64,000 bases of DNA from Treponema bryantii. GTDB lineage: Bacteria; Spirochaetota; Spirochaetia; Treponematales; Treponemataceae. This document shows, piece after piece, positions 25,406 to 33,816 of the stretch. The translations under genes were made by a program, and so were the position numbers. The DNA lies in NCBI RefSeq assembly GCF_900111035.1, contig NZ_FOFU01000001.1, positions 318,558 to 382,557 on the forward strand, in the 5' to 3' direction. The notes below the pieces were generated by a model. The model was not told the DNA's origin and did no database searches. It was given only the letters and a program-made list of their open reading frames with translations. Within the stretch, counting starts at the first letter, position 1. Every line of letters starts with the position of its first letter.

Positions 25406-27160
25406 TTAAATTGAAGTTCCTTTTTCTTCGTTCTTTTTCTGAACGTAAGCAATGAACTCTTCAATCTTCATTGTCTTCTGTTCAAGACCGCTAGACTGGC
25501 GGAAGCGTACTGTTACAGTACCGTCCTTCTTTTCGTTCTCGCCGACAATCAGGATATAAGGAGATTTGTGTTCCTTTGTGATTGTCTTAATCTTGTTTCT
25601 CATATTCTCTGATGAAAGATATGCATTAGCACGGATATCAGCTCCAATAAGAGACTCATAAACCTTCTTAGCATAATCATCAAAATCATTTGTAACAGGA
25701 ACAATTGCAGCCTGCTCAAATGCAAGCCAGGTTGGGAATGCACCTGCGAAGTTTTCAATGAGGATACCAAGGAAGCGTTCGAATGAACCAAGGATAGCGC
25801 GGTGAAGCATAACAGGGTGGTGCTTCTGGTTATCAGCTCCAATGTATGTAGCATCAAGGCGTTCTGCAGAAGGAAGCTGATAGTCTACCTGAATTGTACC
25901 ACACTGCCATTCACGACCAATGCAGTCGTAAAGCTTAAACTCAAGCTTTGGACCATAGAAAGCACCTTCACCAGGCTGAATTTCATAAGTGAGGCCGGCT
26001 GCTGTACAAGCGTCTGCAAGAGCTTTTTCAGCACGTTCCCATGTAGCAAGGTCACCAACGTGATCTTCAGGCATTGTAGAGAATTTAACAACAAGGTCAT
26101 CAAAGCCAAAGTCATGGTAAACTGCCTTAAGAAGCTTACAGAACTTTGCAACTTCTGGACCAATCTGATCTTCTGTACAAAGAATATGAGCATCATCCTG
26201 AACAAAGCCGCGTACACGCATTACACCGTGAAGTGTTCCACTTGCTTCATTACGAACATCATGACCAAACTCTGCAAGGCGGAGTGGAAGGTCTTTATAA
26301 GAACGTTGACGGCTCTTGAAAATCTCAAGGGCTCCAGGACAGTTCATAGGTTTAATAGCAAACATACGTTTTTCAGATTCAGTGATAAACATATTCTGCT
26401 GATAGTGTCCCCAGTGACCAGAACGCTCCCAGAGAGTGCGTGGCATGATAGCTGGAGTATTTACTTCCTGATATCCGTCACGGCGTACCATCTTGCGCAT
26501 ATAATCCTGCATTACAGTATAGATAGTCCATCCGTTTGGATGCCAGAAAATCTGACCTGGATCTTCAGGGTCGAGGTGGAACAAATCCATTTCCTGACCA
26601 AGCTTTCTGTGGTCGCGCTTCTCAGCTTCTGCGAGCATAGCAAGATAATCTTTAAGATCATTTGGCTTTGCAAAACAAAGAGCATAAACACGTGTAAGCA
26701 TAGTGCGGTTAGCGTCACCACGCCAGTAAGCACCAGCAACGCGATCGAGCTTAAATGCCTGTCCGTTGATTTCTTTAGTTGAAGCAACATGTGGACCACG
26801 GCAAAGATCAAGATAGCCGTCCTGTTCATATGTAGAGATAGTTTCGCCTTCCGGCAAATCGTTAATCAATTCAATCTTATAAGGCTGGTCAGCGAAAAGC
26901 TTAAGAGCCTCTTCTTTAGAGATTTCCTTGCGAACAAATTCATGATTTCCTGCAAGAATCTTTCTCATCTCTTTTTCAACGGTAGCAAAATCGGTCTCGG
27001 TGAACTTGGTGTCGGTTGGGAATTCAAAGTCGTAGTAAAATCCGTTTTCGATAGCAGGGCCAATAGCAATCTTTGTGCCCGGGTAAAGCTTCAAAATAGC
27101 TTCTGCCATCACATGTGCGCAGCTGTGTCTAACAATCTGCAAGTTTTCATCAATAGCCAT
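25406..27160 (-). CDS. thrS: Threonyl-tRNA synthetase lacking the TGS domain
   Basis: This 584-residue class II synthetase begins directly with the editing domain ([18 protein letters not shown], supplying the HxxxH zinc-like site). It continues with class II motif 1 ([12 protein letters not shown] region), motif 2 ([23 protein letters not shown]), motif 3 ([11 protein letters not shown]) and the anticodon-binding domain. It charges tRNA-Thr and removes mischarged serine. E. coli ThrRS is about 640 residues, and the missing part is the N-terminal TGS domain. AGAGG precedes the ATG. A good promoter lies upstream, divergent from hslO. Confidence 0.97.
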   Translation of the reverse strand: MAIDENLQIVRHSCAHVMAEAILKLYPGTKIAIGPAIENGFYYDFEFPTDTKFTETDFATVEKEMRKILAGNHEFVRKEISKEEALKLFADQPYKIELINDLPEGETISTYEQDGYLDLCRGPHVASTKEINGQAFKLDRVAGAYWRGDANRTMLTRVYALCFAKPNDLKDYLAMLAEAEKRDHRKLGQEMDLFHLDPEDPGQIFWHPNGWTIYTVMQDYMRKMVRRDGYQEVNTPAIMPRTLWERSGHWGHYQQNMFITESEKRMFAIKPMNCPGALEIFKSRQRSYKDLPLRLAEFGHDVRNEASGTLHGVMRVRGFVQDDAHILCTEDQIGPEVAKFCKLLKAVYHDFGFDDLVVKFSTMPEDHVGDLATWERAEKALADACTAAGLTYEIQPGEGAFYGPKLEFKLYDCIGREWQCGTIQVDYQLPSAERLDATYIGADNQKHHPVMLHRAILGSFERFLGILIENFAGAFPTWLAFEQAAIVPVTNDFDDYAKKVYESLIGADIRANAYLSSENMRNKIKTITKEHKSPYILIVGENEKKDGTVTVRFRQSSGLEQKTMKIEEFIAYVQKKNEEKGTSI

Positions 27161-27193
27161 TTTTGTACCTCTTTTATGTAAAAATGTTTATCT

Positions 27194-27222
27194 ATTATAT
27201 CGCTTTGATTGTAAGTATTCAA
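27194..27222 (-). promoter_or_regulatory. thrS promoter
   Basis: On the minus strand TTGAAT (27222-27217), 17 bases, and a perfect TATAAT (27199-27194). It overlaps the opposing hslO promoter. Confidence 0.6.
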
Positions 27223-27237
27223 TAAATCTACTATATT
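27209..27237 (+). promoter_or_regulatory. Predicted leaderless promoter of hslO
   Basis: TTGTAA (27209-27214), 17 bases, TATATT (27232-27237), then six bases to the ATG at 27244. It interleaves with the thrS promoter on the other strand. Confidence 0.5.
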
Positions 27238-27243
27238 ATGTGT

Positions 27244-28212
27244 ATGATTAAAGCAGAAATTACAGATAAAACTCTTTCAGAGCACCTTTCAAAAATAGAA
27301 GAAGATAAATTACGCATTTTTACAATGGCAGATGGCCGTATCCGCGGTGCACTTTTTCATGGCACACGTTTTATAAATCAGATGCGTGCCCAGCATAATC
27401 TTGGAATTCTCGAAACATATATTCTTGGTCAGGCAAGTCTTTGTGGTGCCCTTACAATTCCTATGATGAAAGATATGGAACACACCCTGATTCGTTTTGA
27501 AGGAACTGGTTCAGCAGACGGCTATACAGTAGAAGCTGATTCAACCGGTAGTGTAAGAAGTTATCTTGAAAAAGAACATATTCCTCTTGATAAGCCTCTT
27601 GAAAACTGGAATCTTAAGCCATTCCTTGGTGCTGGAAATCTGACTTTTTCGCGTATTCATAAAGATGATAAATATCCTCAGAGTTCTACTGTAGATGTAG
27701 ACGGTGAAAATATTGCAATTGATTTTGCCTCATATTTTGCTCAGTCAGAACAGATAAATACCGCCTTTAATTCAAGCATTCAGTTTGATAAAGAGGGAAG
27801 AGTAGTCGGAGCCGGCGCAATGTACATCCAGGTAATGCCAAAAACTGGTGGTACCGCAGAATTAGGTTCTCAGGTAGACAGCCACGCTGAAGAAGATGCA
27901 GATGAAGAAGAACTTCTCCGTAAGGTAGAAAACGCCTTCAAAGCCTGCCCAAGCATCGGCCTCCTGTACAGCGAAGGTGAAGTAGATTCCGAAGACATCA
28001 TCCTTGGTCTCTTTAGAGAGTTCCAGCCAACCATCACCATGAAACGCGACATAATCTACGACTGTCCATGCAGCAAAGACTATTTCTTAAATCACATAAG
28101 AGGCCTCCCACAAAAAGACCTCGAAGACATCCGTAAAAACGGCCCAGATCCACTAGAAGTAGTATGCCGAAAATGCGGCAGTGTATACCATATTCCAGTT
28201 AATGAGATCTAA
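27244..28212 (+). CDS. hslO: Redox-regulated chaperone Hsp33
   Basis: The protein has 322 residues from ATG 27244. The N-terminal domain (DGRIRGALFHGTRFINQMR, LGILETYILGQASLCGAL) and the C-terminal zinc switch (YDCPCSKDYF, then VVCRKCGSVY, giving CxC and CxxC) are diagnostic. Hsp33 holds unfolding proteins when oxidants release its zinc and oxidise these cysteines. An ATG at 27238 is in frame, but the promoter would start transcription at 27244 and there is no ribosome site for either. From about 27880 to the stop, codons shift towards C-ending forms, unlike the first part. Confidence 0.95.
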   Translation: MIKAEITDKTLSEHLSKIEEDKLRIFTMADGRIRGALFHGTRFINQMRAQHNLGILETYILGQASLCGALTIPMMKDMEHTLIRFEGTGSADGYTVEADSTGSVRSYLEKEHIPLDKPLENWNLKPFLGAGNLTFSRIHKDDKYPQSSTVDVDGENIAIDFASYFAQSEQINTAFNSSIQFDKEGRVVGAGAMYIQVMPKTGGTAELGSQVDSHAEEDADEEELLRKVENAFKACPSIGLLYSEGEVDSEDIILGLFREFQPTITMKRDIIYDCPCSKDYFLNHIRGLPQKDLEDIRKNGPDPLEVVCRKCGSVYHIPVNEI

Positions 28213-28275
28213 CTATTTCCGCGCGTGAGATATAGAATATAATCATTTGGAGATTATTTACATTTACGAAAATTG

Positions 28276-28405
28276 CAAAATTTAATGTGCGTGAGCAGAG
28301 CAGAGCACCAAAAACATTCTAAGGTTTGGGTGAGCTAGCGCTACAAGCGGTTCTACCCTTAGCTGTTTTTGCGTGCTATGCGCCGCGGAAGCACATTAAA
28401 TTTTG
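28276..28405. repeat. Large nested palindrome between hslO and ssrA
   Basis: CAAAATTTAATGTGC (28276-28290) and GCACATTAAATTTTG (28391-28405) are a perfect 15-bp inverted repeat. Inside it AGCACCAAAAAC (28304-28315) faces GTTTTTGCGTGCT (28364-28376) and CTAAGG...GGGT faces ACCCTTAG (28354-28361), an imperfect second stem. No coding frame, transposase or flanking direct repeat is evident. It could be a miniature mobile palindrome or a structured RNA. The rest of the 28213-28428 gap holds only a weak AT-rich hairpin (28239-28257). Confidence 0.6.
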
Positions 28406-28428
28406 AAAGATTTCATTTAATAATTTAC

Positions 28429-28457
28429 TTGACGGTATTCTTTTTTATGATTATATT
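28429..28457 (+). promoter_or_regulatory. ssrA promoter
   Basis: TTGACG (28429-28434), 17 bases, TATATT (28452-28457), 12 bases before the tmRNA 5' end. Confidence 0.7.
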
Positions 28458-28469
28458 CATATATCGTAA

Positions 28470-28851
28470 GGGGGTGTCCCGGTTTCGACGGAATTGGGAA
28501 ATCTTGTACTGCAGGTAGGGCTGAAGGTCCCTTAAACTGACAAAAAAATAACTGCAATTTTCGCAAGAAAAGAAGAAGAAGCTGATGAGGCTTCTTTCGA
28601 AGCAGAAGCACTCGCTGCGTAAGTAGCCGTGCAGGAACCCAGGCGGCCCTGTTCCGCGTTGCCTGATGTTCTTTTACCTTATCGGGACTTGCTGCGCATT
28701 GTGTCTGGTCTTTGCGTGGGACTTTTAATCAGAATACGGAGACGACGCTTGTTATGCTGCTACCGGCTCCCGACAACCACCTCGCATAACTAAACTTGTA
28801 GATGTACCTGGTTTACTTTTTCGGACGGGAGTTCAATTCTCCCCACCTCCA
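28470..28851 (+). ncRNA. ssrA: Transfer-messenger RNA (tmRNA)
   Basis: The tRNA-like ends match: 5' GGGGGTG pairs with 3' CACCTCC (one G-U), discriminator A at 28851, T arm CGGGAG-TTCAATT-CTCCC, and the invariant GGTTTCGACGG near the 5' end. tmRNA rescues stalled ribosomes and adds a degradation tag. The tag frame runs to TAA at 28620-28622 and ends in EALAA. The resume codon is probably GCA at 28554 (after ATAACT), giving a 22-residue tag that begins AIFARKEEE, or GCA at 28563 for a shorter tag. The remaining 230 bases would form the pseudoknots. CCA is not encoded. Confidence 0.95.
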
Positions 28852-28857
28852 GATAAG

Positions 28858-28890
28858 AAAAAAGCTTCGTTGTAAAAACGAAGCTTTTTT
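28858..28890. terminator. ssrA terminator, also facing the opposing PP2C gene
   Basis: AAAAAAGCTTCGTT and AACGAAGCTTTTTT form a stem with A and T flanks, so it should work in both directions. It separates ssrA from the convergent phosphatase gene at 28917. Confidence 0.85.
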
Positions 28891-28916
28891 AATTTAGCCT
28901 GCATAATCAAAAATGA

Positions 28917-30905
28917 TTAGAGTTTTTTAAGAATCAGATAGGTTATATCATCATTTAATTTTTCAGTGCCACTAAACTTAAAGAGAGTGTCTGTCATTGC
29001 ATTTACCTGATTTTCAAGCGGTTTATCTACATTTTCTTTAAATACAGACATAATACGTTCTGAGCCAAAATATTCTTTTTTTGCATTAGTGCATTCTGTA
29101 ATTCCATCTGTATAAAGCACAATTTCATCACCCTTATGAATTTTAAATTTCAAAGATTCAAAGCTTATAGGGAAGTCTGGAATACCTATTGCACCAAACT
29201 GATTTACACCATCCTGTTCAATAGGTCCGAGTATTTTATTTTTTGCACTGTACAATAAAGCTTTAGGATGTCCGGCATTAACGAGTTCACAATAATTTTC
29301 TGAAAATCTGATTATAAGGCCAGTAAGGTAATTTTCAATGCTTCCTTTTTCTAAAATAATCCGTTCATTGATTTTTGCCATTACTTCATGTAATGGATGC
29401 TTCATTCCTTTTTTAAATTCCTGCTCAATAATATTTTTCACAAGCATTGTAACAAGACCAGAAGCAATTCCGTGTCCAGATATATCAAAAATTCCAACTC
29501 CGTTAAGATGATTTTCTGACATAAAAAGAATATATAAGTCACCGGAAACTCCAGACATTGCCTTAAATGCAAATTTGATTTCCCAGTTTTTTATTTCAGA
29601 TGTATCAACATTGTAAAAGTTCTTTTGCACAAAACCCGCAAGATCAATTTCTTTTACAGCTCGATTTCTTTCTTTTTCAAGAGCCTGAGTACGTTCTACA
29701 ACTAAGTTCTCAAGATGTTTATTCATATATTCTACTTTTCCTGCAAGCTGGACAAAATTTACAATCAGAAGTCCAAGGAAAAGGAATATTACACAAAGCC
29801 ATGAAATCGAAAGAATCAGAGTATTTGTTGGTTGTTTCAGAACTAAACGTGTAAAAGCTTCATAAAATAAAACAAGATAAATCGGTACAAAACATAAAAT
29901 GAATTTTATAGCCTGACTTTCTTTTTTCTGTAATGCTTTAATTAAGATGACAGTAGGGTAAATAAATTGTAAAACCATTATAAGAAAGCCGTAACGCAGG
30001 AGAAGTCGTGAGGTTGATAAATCTGAAGTACAGAATGGTAATGCCAGTGCAATAAGAGTCAAAATAAATCGTCCGATTCTGCTGAAAGTTCTTTCACGAT
30101 GCTTTAAGAAGTCTCTTGTAAAATTAATTACAAAATAACTTGTGATTATTGGAGCAGTTCCATTAAATATCTGTTCAAAAAGAAGGAAAGAATAAATATG
30201 TTTATAGATTATAGAGTATTCACCAATATAAAATGTGACCAGATATAAAGCTGTTGAAAAACACATTTGTGAGAACGAAAGGTTTTCAATTTCTGATCTG
30301 CGAAGTAAAAATAAAAAGAAATAAATGAGAAAAACAATAAGAAGTACAACAGAGAAAATCATGTAGATTTTTGAGTTAACCAGATTTTCAAATTCTGCTT
30401 TATGAATAACATCATCAGAAGAAGAAATAAAAGGCATGTCCTGTATGGTTCCATATTCGTTACACCATACACAAATCATAATTGTATTCTTATCTGAAAA
30501 ATTAATATATTCTTTTGGAATTTTAAAATAGCTTGATTTTTCACCTTCAGTAAATTCGTGAGGAGGGAAGAATCCAGCCTGTCCTAGTAAATGCCCGTTA
30601 AGATAAACTTTTGCAGCAATTTTTACGCGGCCAAGAAATAAATAAATTTCTTTATGTCTGAAGTGCTGAGGTATATTAAAGCTTTTTTTTATAAAAATAT
30701 ATCCGCTTGCATCTGGTAATAATTTAACAAGCTGTGGTAAATCTTTATCAGCTAAAGGATGAAATTCATGGGGTTCTCCATATTCTGAATATGACCAGCC
30801 GTTAGAAAGATAGAATCTTTCTTTTTCAGAATAAGTATCTTTGCAACTGGAAAGAAGAACAATGAGGAAGAACAGTAATGATATTTTATATAAAAAGCTT
30901 TTCAT
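28917..30905 (-). CDS. Membrane PP2C/SpoIIE-type phosphatase with 7TM sensor module
   Basis: This 662-residue protein begins with a lipoprotein-type signal (lipobox IVLLSSC). A beta-rich extracytoplasmic domain (about 25-175, LGRVKIAAKVYLNGHLLGQAGF) of jelly-roll type follows, and about seven membrane helices (180-385) in the 7TMR-DISM style. A short coiled coil leads to a SpoIIE/PP2C phosphatase (about 430-660: GVSGDLYILFMSE, GIFDISGHGIASGLV, DEIVLYTDGITECTN). It probably dephosphorylates a STAS protein, such as the one at 31.6 kb, in response to an external signal. ATG 30905 is my start; a TTG at 30914 is possible. Neither has a ribosome site, and a terminator T-run lies just upstream. Confidence 0.85.
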   Translation of the reverse strand: MKSFLYKISLLFFLIVLLSSCKDTYSEKERFYLSNGWSYSEYGEPHEFHPLADKDLPQLVKLLPDASGYIFIKKSFNIPQHFRHKEIYLFLGRVKIAAKVYLNGHLLGQAGFFPPHEFTEGEKSSYFKIPKEYINFSDKNTIMICVWCNEYGTIQDMPFISSSDDVIHKAEFENLVNSKIYMIFSVVLLIVFLIYFFLFLLRRSEIENLSFSQMCFSTALYLVTFYIGEYSIIYKHIYSFLLFEQIFNGTAPIITSYFVINFTRDFLKHRERTFSRIGRFILTLIALALPFCTSDLSTSRLLLRYGFLIMVLQFIYPTVILIKALQKKESQAIKFILCFVPIYLVLFYEAFTRLVLKQPTNTLILSISWLCVIFLFLGLLIVNFVQLAGKVEYMNKHLENLVVERTQALEKERNRAVKEIDLAGFVQKNFYNVDTSEIKNWEIKFAFKAMSGVSGDLYILFMSENHLNGVGIFDISGHGIASGLVTMLVKNIIEQEFKKGMKHPLHEVMAKINERIILEKGSIENYLTGLIIRFSENYCELVNAGHPKALLYSAKNKILGPIEQDGVNQFGAIGIPDFPISFESLKFKIHKGDEIVLYTDGITECTNAKKEYFGSERIMSVFKENVDKPLENQVNAMTDTLFKFSGTEKLNDDITYLILKKL

Positions 30906-30921
30906 TTTTTTCAATTTGGAT

Positions 30922-31000
30922 AAAAAAAAAGTGCCTGTAAACTGGATACGATAACCTGAATTTCAGATTAATTAGTTTCAGTTTCTCAGACACTTTTTTT
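30922..31000 (-). terminator. Terminator of the partner-switching operon
   Basis: On the minus strand an interrupted stem (arms 30993-30979 and 30944-30931, GTG.CTG..AAACTG against CAGTTT.CAG.CAC) is followed by nine T's (30930-30922). It ends the operon transcribed from 33.7 kb, 17 bases before the next start codon. Confidence 0.65.
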
Positions 31001-31024
31001 ATTATTAAATTATTGTAAAACTAA

Positions 31025-31579
31025 TTATTCACCATCATGATTTGCATTATGGAATTTCTGCTGATATTTTTTGAGCATGGCAACGGCATTTCTTTTTCCG
31101 TTATAAACAAAACCGCCGTTCCAATATTCCAATGCAGCAAACAAAGCGTTTCCACCATCCTGGCTATCAGATTCTTTAGTTCTGAAAGAAACGTAGTTTG
31201 ACAATTCCATAAAATCATTGTTATGAAGACATTCAAGACGCTTTTTATTGAAGTCATTCCACTTTTCGAGATCCTGAAATCCTTCTCCTTCGTCCTGTAC
31301 AATAATATGTGCATGTGTTGGGCTGAATGAATACCAAACAGTTACCTTCTTGTTGATATCACAGTGATTACCGTGTTTTACAGCATTCTTAATAACTTCA
31401 CTAATCTGCTGCTCAAGAAGATTTAATTCCTTAATTTCTGTAGGTGCTGACTGAACAATCAGCAAGGTGAAGTAACGAATCTGTCTGAAGTCAGAAGGGA
31501 ATTCCTTCTTCAGCATATTTGTTTTATCAAACAATGGGTCATTCTCATCCGATCTGAGTTCCTTTAATTCCTGAACCAT
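31025..31579 (-). CDS. Anti-sigma-type HATPase serine kinase (RsbW/SpoIIAB-like)
   Basis: The 184 residues contain a GHKL ATPase core: N box EQQISEVIKNAVKHGN, G1 box VQDEGEGF and a late GGNALFAALEY near the G2/G3 region. Kinases of this family phosphorylate STAS anti-anti-sigma proteins on serine and sequester a target regulator. AGGAGGAACTGAG precedes the ATG. It is the third gene of a minus-strand operon after the PP2C phosphatase (32.0-33.7 kb) and STAS protein (31.6 kb), the classic partner-switch trio. No sigma factor is in the window, so the output is unknown. Confidence 0.85.
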   Translation of the reverse strand: MVQELKELRSDENDPLFDKTNMLKKEFPSDFRQIRYFTLLIVQSAPTEIKELNLLEQQISEVIKNAVKHGNHCDINKKVTVWYSFSPTHAHIIVQDEGEGFQDLEKWNDFNKKRLECLHNNDFMELSNYVSFRTKESDSQDGGNALFAALEYWNGGFVYNGKRNAVAMLKKYQQKFHNANHDGE

Positions 31580-31643
31580 CTCAGTTCCTCCTGCAGTTAT
31601 TCACTTAATTAAATAAAAAAAACGTTTCTAACAATAAAATGAA

Positions 31644-31982
31644 TTATTCTTTTACCATTAAAAGGGCTTCTTCAATACTGTTAGCAATAGGGAAGTAACC
31701 CATGAGCTTAGTAAGTTCAATTACCTTCTTTACAGAACCGTGAATATTTGCAATAGCAAGATTCAAGTTCATCTTTTTGATTGTAGAACAGATGTAAATA
31801 AGCGCACCGATTCCAGACGAGTCAATGTAGTCTACCTGTTCAAGATTGATGACAAAGTTCTTTACATTCTTTTCGAGCATCTTCATAACCAGCTCTTTAA
31901 GCTTGTATGAATTGTAAAGATCCATCTCACCGGTTACGTCAATGATGTAGACATCACCATTCTTACGTATTTTAAGTTCCAT
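31644..31982 (-). CDS. STAS-domain anti-anti-sigma factor
   Basis: The 112-residue protein is a single STAS domain with the phosphorylatable serine in VDYIDSSGIGALIYI near residue 56. When unphosphorylated, such proteins bind the kinase and free its captive regulator. Phosphorylation by the neighbouring HATPase protein would switch it off, and the SpoIIE-type phosphatase upstream would switch it back on. AAGGAG lies before the ATG. Confidence 0.93.
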   Translation of the reverse strand: MELKIRKNGDVYIIDVTGEMDLYNSYKLKELVMKMLEKNVKNFVINLEQVDYIDSSGIGALIYICSTIKKMNLNLAIANIHGSVKKVIELTKLMGYFPIANSIEEALLMVKE

Positions 31983-32012
31983 AACGAATCTCCTTTTTAA
32001 TTCCCCATTAAA

Positions 32013-33686
32013 TTATTGTATTTTAATAACCAAAAGGCTCTGATCATCATACTGCTGTGCAGTTCCACAATATTTCTTCAAATCATCTTTTACACGATTT
32101 GAAATATCCTTAGCCGCTGCACCGGCATTTTTTACAATTACCTTCTTAAGATTCTCAATAGAATATTGTACACCATTTTCATTGAGAGATTCAAGTAAGC
32201 CGTCGGTACATGTAGCGATAATATCACCTGAGTTAAGTTTGATTGGAAGGTTAGTGAAAACTGTATCTTTTGTTACCCCCATTGGCTCAGTTGGTACAGA
32301 TATCTGTTTAATTGTTCCTTCAGATGCAGAATAATGGAATACAGGGTTATTACCACAGGTACTGATTTCTGCTTCTTTAGTTGTTGCATCATAGTTGATA
32401 AGTGCAATACTTGCAAAGTGGTCAATCTTAGAACTTTCGAGACAAATACCTCTGTTTGCCCATGACATAATTGTTGAAGCAGACTGTGCTGTATGAACTG
32501 CAAGACGGAGAATAGCACGAATCATAATCATAACGATAAGTGAGTTCATGCCCTTTCCTGCGATATCTGCCATAACGAATGAGATACGGTCTTTTCTTGA
32601 AACAAGAATATCATAATAGTCACCGCAGACATTTTCTGCAGGGTTAGAGTAACAGCCGATTGAAAGTCCTGGAATAACAGGAAGTTTTGCAGGAAGCATA
32701 TCTTTCTGATACTTAGAAGCAATAGAGCCACCCTTATTCAATTCTGTATGTTCAGCATAATCAAGGAAGCTGTAAAGTGGTTTAATTGCTGTAGAAACTG
32801 CTTCTGCAAGCATAACAGCTGTATCAAATTCATCTTTTGTGAACTTTTCGGTCTCTGGTTTACGTGCAAGACCAACAAGTCCTACTACAGAATCAACCTG
32901 TTTGATTGGTGCGAATATATAACTTCCACAACGGAGGAATTCTTCTGGTCCGTTCTGATATACACGAGGATCTTTTACAGAGTCTGTAATAAGAACTGGC
33001 TGTCCTTCTGTGAAAATCTGGCCAAAAATGTTGTCCTGAAGAGGGAACTGTGCAAAACGAAGGTTTGTTTCTACACGGATTGGCTTATGAGGGAGGTCTT
33101 CCGGCAGTTTATAAGGTGGTGGGAAGGCTCCTTTGAAAGATTTTACAGCGAGTGTATTATCATAATCATCAGCAATAAGGAAAATACAACCGTCTGCGCG
33201 AACCTTTTCTGTCATAAGGTCATTACAGTACTCGAGGAAGTTTTCCATACTGTTGTTATTTGTAAAGAATGTTGAAAGTTTAGCAATAAGATTGCGGTTA
33301 ATTTCAATATAGCGCTGGTTTTTCTCTTCAATCTGCTGAATGACAGCTCTATTAACCATGTCATTATCACGTGAAGCATTGATTTCAGCGGCTTTTTTAG
33401 CAGCTTTTTTCTCTTCAATCTTTTCTGGATTGATGAATGCTTTAATAATCAGATATGGTAAGAGAATTATTTCTGAAAGAATGATTGTAAATACAATATA
33501 TGAATAATATCCCTTGAATGTGCTGTAAATTGTACCAAGGAACATAATGCCTGCAGAAATTAAGAATACTAAACTGATTTTTGCCTTATTTCTGAGTTTA
33601 ATTATCAGAAGAAAAAGGATAAGCAGAGCACAAATACCGGCAGCAATGTAGAGCGGAACATTTATAAATGAATCAATGGTAAACAA
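32013..33686 (-). CDS. SpoIIE/PP2C phosphatase with membrane anchor and GAF domain
   Basis: This 557-residue protein has three hydrophobic helices at the N-terminus (about 5-85) and a short coiled coil (85-135). A GAF sensor follows (about 135-300, DGCIFLIADD, GQIFTEGQPVLITDSVKDPRV), then a C-terminal PP2C phosphatase (about 330-557: VCGDYYDILVSRK, MADIAGKGMNSL, GDIIATCTDGLLE). It should dephosphorylate the STAS protein encoded next, releasing the partner switch in response to a ligand or membrane signal. TAGGAGAAAAC precedes the ATG. A promoter and a palindrome lie upstream. Confidence 0.88.
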   Translation of the reverse strand: MFTIDSFINVPLYIAAGICALLILFLLIIKLRNKAKISLVFLISAGIMFLGTIYSTFKGYYSYIVFTIILSEIILLPYLIIKAFINPEKIEEKKAAKKAAEINASRDNDMVNRAVIQQIEEKNQRYIEINRNLIAKLSTFFTNNNSMENFLEYCNDLMTEKVRADGCIFLIADDYDNTLAVKSFKGAFPPPYKLPEDLPHKPIRVETNLRFAQFPLQDNIFGQIFTEGQPVLITDSVKDPRVYQNGPEEFLRCGSYIFAPIKQVDSVVGLVGLARKPETEKFTKDEFDTAVMLAEAVSTAIKPLYSFLDYAEHTELNKGGSIASKYQKDMLPAKLPVIPGLSIGCYSNPAENVCGDYYDILVSRKDRISFVMADIAGKGMNSLIVMIMIRAILRLAVHTAQSASTIMSWANRGICLESSKIDHFASIALINYDATTKEAEISTCGNNPVFHYSASEGTIKQISVPTEPMGVTKDTVFTNLPIKLNSGDIIATCTDGLLESLNENGVQYSIENLKKVIVKNAGAAAKDISNRVKDDLKKYCGTAQQYDDQSLLVIKIQ

Positions 33687-33701
33687 AGTTTTCTCCTAAC
33701 G

Positions 33702-33720
33702 AATATAGTATTACTATATT
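33702..33720. promoter_or_regulatory. Perfect palindrome in the leader of the partner-switching operon
   Basis: AATATAGTA-T-TACTATATT is a 19-bp perfect palindrome between the predicted promoter and the ribosome site of the PP2C gene. It fits a dimeric repressor operator. It is AT-rich, so a chance origin is possible. Confidence 0.45.
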
Positions 33721-33736
33721 ATCGGCATTATCTTAG

Positions 33737-33765
33737 ATTTTAACATTGAAATATTTACCCGTCAA
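33737..33765 (-). promoter_or_regulatory. Promoter of the partner-switching operon
   Basis: On the minus strand TTGACG (33765-33760), 17 bases, TAAAAT (33742-33737), 51 bases before the ATG at 33686. Confidence 0.6.
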
Positions 33766-33816
33766 GGAATAAGTTTGAGCTTATCAGTCTTGACAGGTCA
33801 TTTTAAGTAACTTCCC

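Noticed and set aside
25802-26782. 326-codon open frame antisense to thrS
   Set aside because: It has no family motifs, no ribosome site, a Cys/Phe/Ser-rich composition typical of a reversed coding strand, and lies wholly inside conserved thrS.
28276-28405. Integron attC site, because T. denticola has a chromosomal integron
   Set aside because: The expected GTTRRRY core is absent (GTTTTTG instead), and no integrase or cassette follows.
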